Positions 23,677-31,669 of a DNA stretch of 34,647 bases are shown here, one piece after another. The position numbers were made by a program, and so were the translations under genes. Each line of letters starts with the position of its first letter. Position 1 is the stretch's first letter. Source of the DNA: Paracoccus marcusii (GTDB taxonomy: Bacteria; Pseudomonadota; Alphaproteobacteria; Rhodobacterales; Rhodobacteraceae); the NCBI RefSeq assembly GCF_006151785.1, contig NZ_VDDD01000021.1:1-34647 (forward strand), read 5' to 3'. Under the pieces are notes generated by a model. That model saw nothing but the letters and a program-made list of their open reading frames with translations, searched no databases and was not told the origin of the DNA.

Positions 23677-26473
23677 GGCGCGGTCCTTTCACGGGTTGGG
23701 GGCGCGTCTCGCGCCGACGCTGCGACCAGATCACCAGCCCCATCAGCAGGAAGGCCGGGATATAGATCCAGTACCGCGACGGCGCCGCCGCCGGGGCGTT
23801 CACGGCAAGCACGGTTTGATCCCAGTCCAGCCCCGCCGCCTGCGCCGGGCTGTCGAACGCCACGTTATCGATCAGCGTGCGATCACCGTCCTGGATCAGG
23901 GTGATGCCCGCGGCCTCCAGCCGTTCCTCTCCGGTGGCGCCTTCGGGGACGGGCAGCAGGGCCGTGAACTCGACAGGGTTGCCGATGTCGTTCAGCCCGG
24001 CGATGCGCAGGCGCAGGCCGTCGCCGACCTCGCTGTCCTCCAGCGCCTGGACCAGTTCCGCGCCCGAACGCTCCTCGAACGGCGGGAAGACGTAGCCCCA
24101 GAAGAAGCCGGGTCGGAAGATGGTAAAGGCGATCACCAGCAGCAAGACCGTCTCCCACAGCTTGCTGCGGACCAGGAACCAGCCCTGGGTCGCGGCCGCG
24201 AACAGCAGCATCGCGATGGTCGCCGTGATGAAGACGAAGATCCCCTGCCCCCAGCCCACGTCGATCAGCAGCAGATCGGTGTTGAAGATGAACAGGAACG
24301 GCAGGACCGCCGTGCGCATGCTGTAGCCGAAGGCGACGACCCCGGTCTTGATCGGATCGCCTCCCGACACGGCGGCCGCGGCAAAGGATGCAAGGCCCAC
24401 GGGCGGGGTCACGTCGGCCATGATGCCGAAATAGAACACGAACAGGTGCACCGCGATCAGCGGCACGATCAGCCCGTTCTGCTGACCAAGCGTCACGATG
24501 ACCGGCGCCAGCAGCGCCGAGACGACGATATAGTTCGCCGTCGTGGGCAGACCCATCCCCAGGATCAGCGACAGGACCGCGGTCAGGCCAAGGATGGCCA
24601 GCAGATGGCCGCCCGACAGGACCTCGACCACTTCGGCCAGGGCCGATCCGACGCCGGTCTGACTGACCGCGCCCACGATGATGCCCGCGGTCGCCGTGGC
24701 GATGCCGATGCCGATCATGTTGCGTGCGCCAGAGATAAGCCCGTCCACCAGATCGTCGAACCCGGCCCGCAATGCGCGCCCGGTGCGGGCGTTTCCGGTG
24801 CGGTCGGACCCGCGCAGCAGCACCATCAGCGGTCGCTGCGTCAGCAGGATGAAGATCATGTAGGCGGTGGCCCAGAAGGCCGACAGGCCCGGCGACAGGC
24901 GGTCGACCATCAGCGCCCAGACCAGCACGACCACCGGCAGGATGAAGTGCAGACCCGACCGGACCGTCGGCCCCGGCAGCGGCAGTTCCGTCACCGGCGC
25001 GTTGGGATCGTCGATCTGCAGCGGCTCCTCGCGCGACGCGACCCACAGCAGGCCGACATAGGCCGCCGTCAGGACGGCAAACACCACGTAGGGGGCGGCC
25101 GCACCGAATGCGGGCCGGATCCAGCCCATCAGGTAATAGACCGCCAGCGACAGCGCGCAGATGCCCGCGATCAGGAAGGCCGCGAACATCAGCCGGCGCA
25201 GCAGCGGCGGCGGCGTATAGGCACGTGGCAGGCCCTGCATCCCGGCCTTCATGGCCTCGAGATGCACGATGTAGACCAGTGCGATATAGCTGATCGTGGC
25301 GGGCAGGAAGGCGTGCTTGACCACGTCGAAATAGGGAATGCCCACATATTCGACCATCAGGAAGGCCGCGGCGCCCATGACGGGCGGCATGATCTGGCCG
25401 TTGACCGACGACGCGGTCTCGACCGCCCCGGCCTTTTCGCTGGAAAAGCCCACCTTCTTCATCAGCGGAATGGTGAAGGTGCCCGTGGTGACCACGTTGG
25501 CGATGGACGAGCCCGAGATCAGGCCGGTCATGGCGCTGCTGACGACGGCGGCCTTGGCAGGCCCGCCGCGCAGGTGGCCCATCAGCGAAAAGGCGACCTG
25601 GATGAAATAGTTGCCCGCGCCCGCCTTGTCCAACAGCGCGCCGAACAGCACGAACAGGAACACGAAGCTGGTCGACACGCCAAGGGCGATGCCGAACACG
25701 CCTTCGGTCGTGACCCACTGGTGGTTGGCGACCTCGGCCAGCGAATTGCCGCGATGCGCGATGATCGACGGCATGTAGGGGCCCAGGAAGGTATAGGCCA
25801 GGAACACCGTAGCCACGATCATCAGGGCCGGTCCAAGGCTGCGGCGCGTGGCCTCCAGCAGCAGCAGGATGCCCACGACCGCCACGATCAGGTCCGTGGT
25901 GATCGGCGCGCCGACCCGGCGGCCAAGCGCGTCGCTGTTGATAAAGACGTACATGGTGACGACCACGCCGGCCAGCGCCAGCAACCATTCCCATGGCGGA
26001 ACGCGGGTCTTGGGGCTGCCCAGCAGCACGGCCGCGACGACGCCCGCCCCGGCCAGTGCCAGCCACCACAGCGGCATCGCGGCGGGCGCGCCATAAATGA
26101 ACAGCCCGGACAGGATCACCGGAACCGACACACCAAGGGCCAGCTGGAAAGGCGACTTCTCAGCGGGATAGGCCATGAAAGCCAGAAACAGCGCGAAGGC
26201 CAGATGGACCGCGCGGGCATCCGTGGCGCTGATGATGGCAAAGTTCAGCATGAAGGGCAGCGGCGAGGCGATCCACAGCTGGAACAGCGACCAGCACAGG
26301 GCCACCCCCAGGATCAGCTTGCCCACGAAACCCGGCGGAGTGCGCGCGCCCGTGTCCGACGAGGCGACCAGTTCGTCCAGTTCCTCCTGGGTCAGGGCGC
26401 CGTGGCCCGACGCCTGCATCTCGACCGCGCTGGCCTGCTGCTGGCGTTCCCTGGTCTTGTCGTCGTCGCTCAT
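23669..26473 (-). CDS. TRAP transporter permease, fused 4TM/12TM (TAXI type)
   Basis: A 934-aa inner-membrane protein in which the small (DctQ-like) and large (DctM-like) TRAP subunits are fused. Residues about 60-770 hold roughly 16-18 hydrophobic helices with SGSSIANVVTTGTFTIPLMKKVGF and GLGMGLPTTANY-like segments of the DctM core. The last ~150 residues form a C-terminal domain (GSP-like QAAGLDWDQTVLAVN, a PDZ-like DUF3394 segment) closed by one final helix and a basic tail. Works with the TAXI binding protein, probably using Na+ or H+ symport. ATG 26473 is preferred over the adjacent GTG because AGGGGG then lies 7 nt upstream. Confidence 0.92.
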   Translation of the reverse strand: MSDDDKTRERQQQASAVEMQASGHGALTQEELDELVASSDTGARTPPGFVGKLILGVALCWSLFQLWIASPLPFMLNFAIISATDARAVHLAFALFLAFMAYPAEKSPFQLALGVSVPVILSGLFIYGAPAAMPLWWLALAGAGVVAAVLLGSPKTRVPPWEWLLALAGVVVTMYVFINSDALGRRVGAPITTDLIVAVVGILLLLEATRRSLGPALMIVATVFLAYTFLGPYMPSIIAHRGNSLAEVANHQWVTTEGVFGIALGVSTSFVFLFVLFGALLDKAGAGNYFIQVAFSLMGHLRGGPAKAAVVSSAMTGLISGSSIANVVTTGTFTIPLMKKVGFSSEKAGAVETASSVNGQIMPPVMGAAAFLMVEYVGIPYFDVVKHAFLPATISYIALVYIVHLEAMKAGMQGLPRAYTPPPLLRRLMFAAFLIAGICALSLAVYYLMGWIRPAFGAAAPYVVFAVLTAAYVGLLWVASREEPLQIDDPNAPVTELPLPGPTVRSGLHFILPVVVLVWALMVDRLSPGLSAFWATAYMIFILLTQRPLMVLLRGSDRTGNARTGRALRAGFDDLVDGLISGARNMIGIGIATATAGIIVGAVSQTGVGSALAEVVEVLSGGHLLAILGLTAVLSLILGMGLPTTANYIVVSALLAPVIVTLGQQNGLIVPLIAVHLFVFYFGIMADVTPPVGLASFAAAAVSGGDPIKTGVVAFGYSMRTAVLPFLFIFNTDLLLIDVGWGQGIFVFITATIAMLLFAAATQGWFLVRSKLWETVLLLVIAFTIFRPGFFWGYVFPPFEERSGAELVQALEDSEVGDGLRLRIAGLNDIGNPVEFTALLPVPEGATGEERLEAAGITLIQDGDRTLIDNVAFDSPAQAAGLDWDQTVLAVNAPAAAPSRYWIYIPAFLLMGLVIWSQRRRETRPQPVKGPRHA

Positions 26474-26521
26474 CACGGCACCCCCTGCGATGCATCTTGT
26501 TATTCGTTGGTCATGATGAAG

Positions 26522-26541
26522 GGCGGCCCGATGGGGCCGCC
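26522..26541 (-). terminator. Attenuating hairpin between TAXI binding protein and permease genes
   Basis: GGCGGCCC (26522-26529) and GGGCCGCC (26534-26541) form a perfect 8-bp stem in the 83-bp gap. No U-tract follows, so it is more likely to stabilise the upstream binding-protein message and reduce read-through than to stop it fully, as is common in binding-protein operons. Confidence 0.5.
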
Positions 26542-26556
26542 CCGGCCAGGCCTGGA

Positions 26557-27522
26557 TTACTGGATCCAGCCCTGTTCGCGATAGTAGCGCTCGGCACCGG
26601 GGTGCAGGGGCGCGCTGTTGCCGTCGGCGATCATTTCTTCGGGGGTCAGCGAGGCGAAGGCCGGGTGCAGACCCTTGAAGCGATCGAAGTTGTCGAAGAC
26701 CGCCTTGACGACCTGGTACACCGTCTCGTCCGGGATCGCGGCCGAGGTCACGAAGGTCGCCTTGACGCCGAAGGTCTCGGTGTCGTCGTCGTTGCCGGCA
26801 TACATACCGCCAGGGATCACGACCTTGGAGTAGAACGGATTGTCCGCGATCAGCTTGTCGATCGCCTCGCCGGACACGTCGACCAGGGTCGCGTCCACGG
26901 TCGAGGTTGCCTCCTGGATCGAACCGTTGGGATGGCCCACGGTATAGCTGATGGCATCGACCTGGTTGTCGCCCAGGGCAGCCGACTGTTCGGCGGGGCG
27001 CAGTTCCGACGACAGCGCAAAGTCGTCCATGCTCATGCCCATGGCCTCCAGGACGACCTCGAACGTGCCGCGCGATCCGGAACCGGGGTTGCCCACGTTG
27101 ACGCGCTTGCCTGCCAGGTCGGTAAAGGTCTCGACGCCGCTGTCGGCGCGGGCAACGACGGTGAAGGGCTCGGGGTGGACGGCGAACACGGCGCGCAGGT
27201 CGGTGAAGGCATCGCCCTCATAGTCCGAGCTGCCGTTATAGGCGTGGAACTGCCAGTCGGACTGGGCCACGCCCATCGTCATGCCGCCGGACCGGATCTG
27301 GTTGATGTTGTCGATGGATCCACCGGTCGCGGGCGCGGTGCAGCGCAGGCCGGTGGTCGCCGTGTCGCGGTTCACCAAGCGGCAGATCGACTGACCCACG
27401 ACGTAATAGACGCCCGTCTGGCCGCCAGTGCCGATGGTGATGAACTGTTCTTCCTGCGCCATCAGCGGCGTGGCACCCAGTGCCATGGCGGTGCTCAGCA
27501 GGATCGGTTTCAATTTACCCAT
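26557..27522 (-). CDS. TAXI-family TRAP solute-binding protein
   Basis: A 321-aa periplasmic binding protein. A signal peptide is at about 1-22 (MGKLKPILLSTAMALG... LMAQ). The mature part begins EEQFITIGTGGQTGVYY, the TAXI G-T-G-x-x-x-G-x-Y-Y motif. ATGGSIDNINQIRSGGMTMGVAQSDW and VNVGNPGSGSRGTFEVVLEAMG are family blocks. TAXI proteins bind dicarboxylates/glutamate-like acids; the ligand here is not deducible. SD AGGGAGA lies 7 nt upstream of the ATG. First gene of the operon, with a hairpin separating it from the permease. The upstream gap 27523-27660 (138 nt) holds its leader; I see no clear promoter there. Confidence 0.93.
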   Translation of the reverse strand: MGKLKPILLSTAMALGATPLMAQEEQFITIGTGGQTGVYYVVGQSICRLVNRDTATTGLRCTAPATGGSIDNINQIRSGGMTMGVAQSDWQFHAYNGSSDYEGDAFTDLRAVFAVHPEPFTVVARADSGVETFTDLAGKRVNVGNPGSGSRGTFEVVLEAMGMSMDDFALSSELRPAEQSAALGDNQVDAISYTVGHPNGSIQEATSTVDATLVDVSGEAIDKLIADNPFYSKVVIPGGMYAGNDDDTETFGVKATFVTSAAIPDETVYQVVKAVFDNFDRFKGLHPAFASLTPEEMIADGNSAPLHPGAERYYREQGWIQ

Positions 27523-27660
27523 GTCGGCGTCTCCCTAACGATGATTGGCGGGAAGGCATGACAGGCGCGTTCCCGCTGGATGGTCTTATCGTCACGGATG
27601 CGTGTGCGAAACACAAGCCCGCACGGCCACAAAGCGTCCTGGGCGTGGACCTGGCCTTGA

Positions 27661-28260
27661 TCAGCCCAGCAGGGTCGCCACGCGGTCCCGCAGCACGGGC
27701 AGCAGGTCGGTCGCGAACCACGGATTGGCGCGCAGCCATCCGGTGTTGCGCCAGCTGGGATGGGGCAGCGGAAACACCGCCGGCGCATGGGTGCGCCAGT
27801 CCCGGACGGTCTGCGTCACGTTGCGCGCGCCCAGATGCCACCGCATCGCGTGCCCGCCGACCAGCAGGGTCAGCTGCGGGTTCAGCTGGTCCATCACCTG
27901 CCGCCGCCACGTCGCCGCGCAGATGGGCGGGGGCGGCAGGTCCGACCCCTTGGCGTCGTAACCCGGAAAGCAGAAGGCCATCGGCACGATCGAGATCCGG
28001 TCGCGGTCATAGAAGGTGTCCGGCTCCACCCCCATCCAGTCGCGCAGCCTGTCGCCGGAACGGTCGGTGAAGGGCCGCCCGCTGTCATGGACCCGCGCCC
28101 CCGGCGCCTGCCCCACGATCAGGATCCGCGTTCCCGGCCGGAACCAGACCACCGGTCGGGGCGCATGGCGCGTGGCGGTCACGGCAAAGCGGTCCGCGCA
28201 CAGCCTGCAGGCACGGATACGGTCGGCCAGCGGGGCGTCGTGATCATACATGCGTCGCAT
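27661..28260 (-). CDS. Uracil-DNA glycosylase superfamily protein (Fe-S family 4-like)
   Basis: A 199-aa UDG-fold protein. Motif 1 is GQAPGARVHDSGRPFTDRSGDRL (G-Q/E-A-P-G plus G-x-P-F) and the leucine-loop motif is LPHPSWRN. Four cysteines (Cys18, Cys21, Cys97, Cys114) are positioned like the Fe-S ligands of family 4 enzymes. It probably removes uracil, or another damaged base, from DNA. No ribosome binding site precedes the first ATG; a second ATG lies three codons in (28251). Divergent from kpsT, with a 160-nt gap containing an inverted repeat. Confidence 0.85.
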   Translation of the reverse strand: MRRMYDHDAPLADRIRACRLCADRFAVTATRHAPRPVVWFRPGTRILIVGQAPGARVHDSGRPFTDRSGDRLRDWMGVEPDTFYDRDRISIVPMAFCFPGYDAKGSDLPPPPICAATWRRQVMDQLNPQLTLLVGGHAMRWHLGARNVTQTVRDWRTHAPAVFPLPHPSWRNTGWLRANPWFATDLLPVLRDRVATLLG

Positions 28261-28358
28261 TTATGGCGAAATTGCGGCGATATAAGGCTGGTCAGATCAC
28301 AAATTATCGGGCCCGATGGCAAGACTGGACACCCCGTCCGCCCCACCCTAATGTCGCC

Positions 28359-28398
28359 TTGGCAGTCGAGGCACCCGGCATGGCACGCCTCGTGCCAA
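28359..28398. promoter_or_regulatory. Large interrupted inverted repeat upstream of kpsT
   Basis: TTGGCA-GTC-GAGGC (28359-28372) faces GCCTC-G-TGCCAA (28387-28398), with a 14-nt centre. It lies about 25 nt before the kpsT start, just upstream of TATAAC (28409-28414). It could be an operator or an mRNA-leader hairpin; no U-tract follows, so it is not a clean terminator. Confidence 0.4.
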
Positions 28399-28420
28399 AA
28401 CGCGTTGGTATAACAAGGCC

Positions 28421-29074
28421 ATGCTTGAATTCGACAATGTGTCCAAATCCTTCTGGACCGGCAAGCAGCACAAGATCATCCTCGAGCAGGCCTCGTTCAG
28501 GGTTGAGCTGGGGCAATCGCTTGGCATCCTGGCCCCCAACGGCACCGGCAAGACCACCCTGGTGAACATGATGTGCGGGCTGGAAAAGCCCGACGAAGGC
28601 AAGATCCGCCGCGAATGCCGCATCTCGTTTCCCCTGGGGTTCATGGGCGGCCTGGTCACGCGCCACACCGGCAACGAGAACGCGCGTTACATCGCGCGCA
28701 TCTATGGGCTGGACCCTGATTACGTCGCGGCCTTCACGCGGTGGCTGTGCGACATCCACGAATATTTCGACATGCCGGTCGGCACCTATTCCACGGGCAT
28801 GCGGCAACGGTTCAACTTCTCGCTGCTGCTGGCGCTGGATTTCGACATCTACCTGATCGACGAGGGCATGCCCCAGACCACGGATGTGGAATTCAATCGG
28901 AAGGCCGGTCGCGTCCTGTTCGAGCGGCTTCAGACCGCGACCACGGTGATCGTGTCCCACCAGCCCAGCACGATCGAGAAGTTCTGCAACCGCGCCGCGA
29001 TCCTGCGTGATGGCAGGCTGTATCTGTTCGAGACCCTCGACGAGGCCAAGCAATATTATGACTACACCTCCTAA
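28421..29074 (+). CDS. kpsT: Capsular polysaccharide ABC exporter ATPase
   Basis: A 217-aa ABC ATPase of the KpsT/Wzt class. Walker A is APNGTGKTT (38-46), signature STGMRQR (124-130), Walker B IYLIDEG (143-149), switch His in VIVSHQPS. The short length, the IILEQASFRVELGQSLGILAPNG start and the conserved GFMGGLVTRHTGNENARYIARIYG segment are KpsT-specific. It energises export of a lipid-linked Kdo-based polysaccharide across the inner membrane with KpsM, which is not in the window. It overlaps kpsE by 17 nt. AAGG (28415-28418) is very close to the ATG. Confidence 0.93.
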   Translation: MLEFDNVSKSFWTGKQHKIILEQASFRVELGQSLGILAPNGTGKTTLVNMMCGLEKPDEGKIRRECRISFPLGFMGGLVTRHTGNENARYIARIYGLDPDYVAAFTRWLCDIHEYFDMPVGTYSTGMRQRFNFSLLLALDFDIYLIDEGMPQTTDVEFNRKAGRVLFERLQTATTVIVSHQPSTIEKFCNRAAILRDGRLYLFETLDEAKQYYDYTS

Positions 29075-30830
29075 AGCGCGCCGGTACAACACGCAGGCGA
29101 TGGCCTCGATCACGCCCCAGACGCCCCCGCCGGCGGAACCGATCGCATCGGACAGCCCCGCGCCGCCTCGGTTGGAGGTCGCGCGCCGCAGCGATGCCCC
29201 CGCCTCTGACGCGTCCGAACGCCAGGCGCGGCTGGAACGGTTCCTGGCCACCGAACCGATCGACGACGGCCTGGGTGATTTTCGCCTGACCAAGCCCGCA
29301 GCGCCGTCCCCCGAAAAGGACATGCCGGCCGCCCCCCCTGCGGATTCTGGCGACATGGAGGCGCGACTGGCCGCCATCCGCGCGGAGAAGCTGACCGAAC
29401 GCCAGCTGCGCATCGCCAAGCGCATCGCCGCCCTGCACCAGATCGAGGTTTCCTCGGCCGAGGAGGCCGTGCTTCGTCTGCGCGAGCGGGGGATCGATCC
29501 GTCCCATCGCACCGCCGTCGGCAGCATCCTGTCGTCGGAGGGCACGCGCGCGCAGGCCGCCCCCTCACCCAACGCGCCCGCCGTGCGGCAGGCCCCCGTG
29601 CCGTCGATCCTACCCGACCGCAGCCCGGCGCCCCCCGGCCGCCCCGCCCTGCCGTCCCGCGAGGAACTGACCGAAGAAAAGCGCGCCGCCGAAATCTATC
29701 GCATCCAGCGCGACCTGGCCCGCCGCCGCCGCCGCCGCATGGCAATGCTGGCGATGCGGCTGGCGCTGTTCGTGTTCCTGCCGACCGCACTGGTCGGCAT
29801 CTATTACGGCCGCTATGCCTCTCCGCTTTACGCGACGGTATCGCAGTTCCAGATCCAGTCGGCCGAAAGCGGATCCGGCGCCAGCGGGCTCAGCGGGATG
29901 CTGGGCGGGTCGGGCCTGGGCACGAACCAGGACGCGGTCGCGGTGCAAAGCTATCTGACATCGCGCGACGCGATGCTGCGGCTGGACGAGGATCTGGGCT
30001 TCCGGCGCGCCTTCCAGGACCCGTCGGTCGATGCGATCAAGCGCCTGCCCGCGGATGCCACGAACGAGGCCACGTTCAGCCTGTACAAGGATTCCGTCAA
30101 GATCGGCTATGACCCGACCGAAGGCGTGCTGAACATGGAGGTCATCGCGCCCGACCCGCAGCTAAGCGAACAGTTCTCGCGCGCGCTGATTTCCTATGCG
30201 GAACAGCTTGTTGACGCCCTGACCTCACGCATGCGCTCCGACCAGATGGACGGCGCGCGCGAGACCTATCAGGACGCCGAGGAGAAGATGCTGGCCGCCC
30301 AGCTTCGCGTCCAGGAGTTGCAGGAGAGGCTGGGCGTCCTGGACCCCGTCGCGGAAAGCGGCGTGGTCATGGCGCAGGTCAGCATGCTGGAGGGCCAACT
30401 GGCCGAAAAGCAGCTGGAACTGGGCCAGTTGCAGTCGAATGCCCGCCCCCTGCAAAGCCGCGTCGATGCGGTGGAGGGCGACATCGCCCGCCTGCGCGAC
30501 CTGATCACGCAGACCCGCCAGCAGCTGACGCAGGGCAACGACACCCGCAACTCTCTGGCCGCCATCGGCGGAGAGCTGCGCGTTGCCGAGGCCGAGATGC
30601 TGACGCGCCAGGAAATGCTGGCCGCCGCCGCCGCCCAGATGGAAACCGCGCGCATCGAGGCGAATAAGCAGGTCCGCTATCTGTCGCTGTCCATCGCGCC
30701 CATCCCGCCGGATGAGGCCACCTATCCCCGCGCGTTCCAGAACACCCTGGTGGCATTCCTGGTGTTTTCGGGTATCTATCTGATGCTGTCGCTGACGGCC
30801 TCCATCCTACGCGAACAGGTATCGACATGA
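29058..30830 (+). CDS. kpsE: Capsule export polysaccharide co-polymerase (KpsE-like) with long N-terminal extension
   Basis: A 590-aa inner-membrane/periplasmic protein of the PCP-3 (KpsE/BexC/CtrB) class that couples the inner-membrane exporter to the outer-membrane pore. TM1 is at about 231-250, preceded by six arginines (ARRRRRRM). A periplasmic region follows with QFQIQSAESGSG and FSLYKDSVKIGYDPTEGVLNMEV, coiled-coil about 390-530 (Gln/Glu/Leu-rich), and TM2 at about 565-583 with APIPPDEATYPR just before it. The first 230 residues are an Ala/Pro-rich, charged, probably disordered cytoplasmic extension absent from E. coli KpsE (about 380 aa). The start follows kpsT by overlap; the stop overlaps kdsA (ATGA). 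Confidence 0.88.
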   Translation: MTTPPKARRYNTQAMASITPQTPPPAEPIASDSPAPPRLEVARRSDAPASDASERQARLERFLATEPIDDGLGDFRLTKPAAPSPEKDMPAAPPADSGDMEARLAAIRAEKLTERQLRIAKRIAALHQIEVSSAEEAVLRLRERGIDPSHRTAVGSILSSEGTRAQAAPSPNAPAVRQAPVPSILPDRSPAPPGRPALPSREELTEEKRAAEIYRIQRDLARRRRRRMAMLAMRLALFVFLPTALVGIYYGRYASPLYATVSQFQIQSAESGSGASGLSGMLGGSGLGTNQDAVAVQSYLTSRDAMLRLDEDLGFRRAFQDPSVDAIKRLPADATNEATFSLYKDSVKIGYDPTEGVLNMEVIAPDPQLSEQFSRALISYAEQLVDALTSRMRSDQMDGARETYQDAEEKMLAAQLRVQELQERLGVLDPVAESGVVMAQVSMLEGQLAEKQLELGQLQSNARPLQSRVDAVEGDIARLRDLITQTRQQLTQGNDTRNSLAAIGGELRVAEAEMLTRQEMLAAAAAQMETARIEANKQVRYLSLSIAPIPPDEATYPRAFQNTLVAFLVFSGIYLMLSLTASILREQVST

Positions 30831-31669
30831 CGACTGCCAAGCATATCCCCATCGGTTCGATCACTTGCGGCAACGACCTGCCGCTGACGGTGATCGCCGG
30901 ACCCTGCCAGCTGGAAAGCCTGGACCACGCGCTGATGATCGCCGAAGTGATGGCCAAGGCCTGTGCCGATGCCGGGGCGTCCTTCGTCTTCAAGGCCAGC
31001 TATGACAAGGCGAACCGCACCTCTTTGTCGGGTCGCCGCGGCTTAGGCATCGAGGAGGGGCTGGAGATCCTGGCCGCGGTCCGCGATCGGTTCGGCTGCC
31101 CCGTGCTGACCGACATCCATGACGCGGACCAGGCGGTGCGCGCCGCGCAGGTCGTCGACGTGATCCAGATCCCCGCCTTTCTGTGCCGCCAGACCGATCT
31201 GCTGCTGACCGCGGGCCGCACCGGCGCGGTGGTCAACATCAAGAAGGGTCAGTTCCTGGCCCCTTGGGACATGCCCAACGTCGCGGACAAGGTCGCCTCG
31301 ACCGGGAACGAAAACATCCTGCTGACCGAACGCGGGGCCAGCTTCGGCTATAACACCTTGGTGGCCGACATGCGGTCGCTGCCGATCATGGCGCGGACCG
31401 GCTATCCGGTGATCATGGACGCGACCCATTCGGTCCAGCAGCCGGGCGGTCAGGGCGGCAGTTCTGGCGGACAACGTGAATTCGCCCCGGTCATGGCACG
31501 GGCCGCGGTGGCTTTGGGCGTGGCCGGCGTCTTCATCGAAACGCACGAAGCCCCCGACATCGCGCCGTCCGACGGGCCGAACATGATCCCGCTGGACCGT
31601 ATGCCCGCGCTGATCGCATCGCTGATGGCCTTCGACCGGCTGGCAAAGGCCGACCCGCTCCCGGCATGA
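30827..31669 (+). CDS. kdsA: 3-deoxy-8-phosphooctulonate synthase
   Basis: A 280-aa aldol-type enzyme that condenses phosphoenolpyruvate with arabinose-5-phosphate to Kdo-8-phosphate, precursor of Kdo for lipopolysaccharide and for the capsule anchor. Key blocks: IAGPCQLES, FKASYDKANRTS, LTDIHD, IQIPAFLCRQTDLL, NIKKGQFLAPWDM, IMDATHSVQQPGG and GVFIETHEAPD. The Cys in AGPCQ is a metal ligand of class II KdsA, so it may be metal-dependent. Overlaps kpsE (ATGA) and the channel gene (ATGA). Its place in a kps operon suggests capsule-linked Kdo supply; whether another kdsA exists is unknown. Confidence 0.97.
   Translation: MTTAKHIPIGSITCGNDLPLTVIAGPCQLESLDHALMIAEVMAKACADAGASFVFKASYDKANRTSLSGRRGLGIEEGLEILAAVRDRFGCPVLTDIHDADQAVRAAQVVDVIQIPAFLCRQTDLLLTAGRTGAVVNIKKGQFLAPWDMPNVADKVASTGNENILLTERGASFGYNTLVADMRSLPIMARTGYPVIMDATHSVQQPGGQGGSSGGQREFAPVMARAAVALGVAGVFIETHEAPDIAPSDGPNMIPLDRMPALIASLMAFDRLAKADPLPA

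Noticed and set aside
23675..26584. 969-aa plus-strand frame
   Set aside because: His/Arg/Gln/Asp-rich antisense of the TRAP permease; such frames are produced by GC-biased codons.
29723..29739. Run of CGCC triplets suspected as a simple repeat
   Set aside because: Encodes the arginine run before the KpsE membrane helix; short and within the coding frame.
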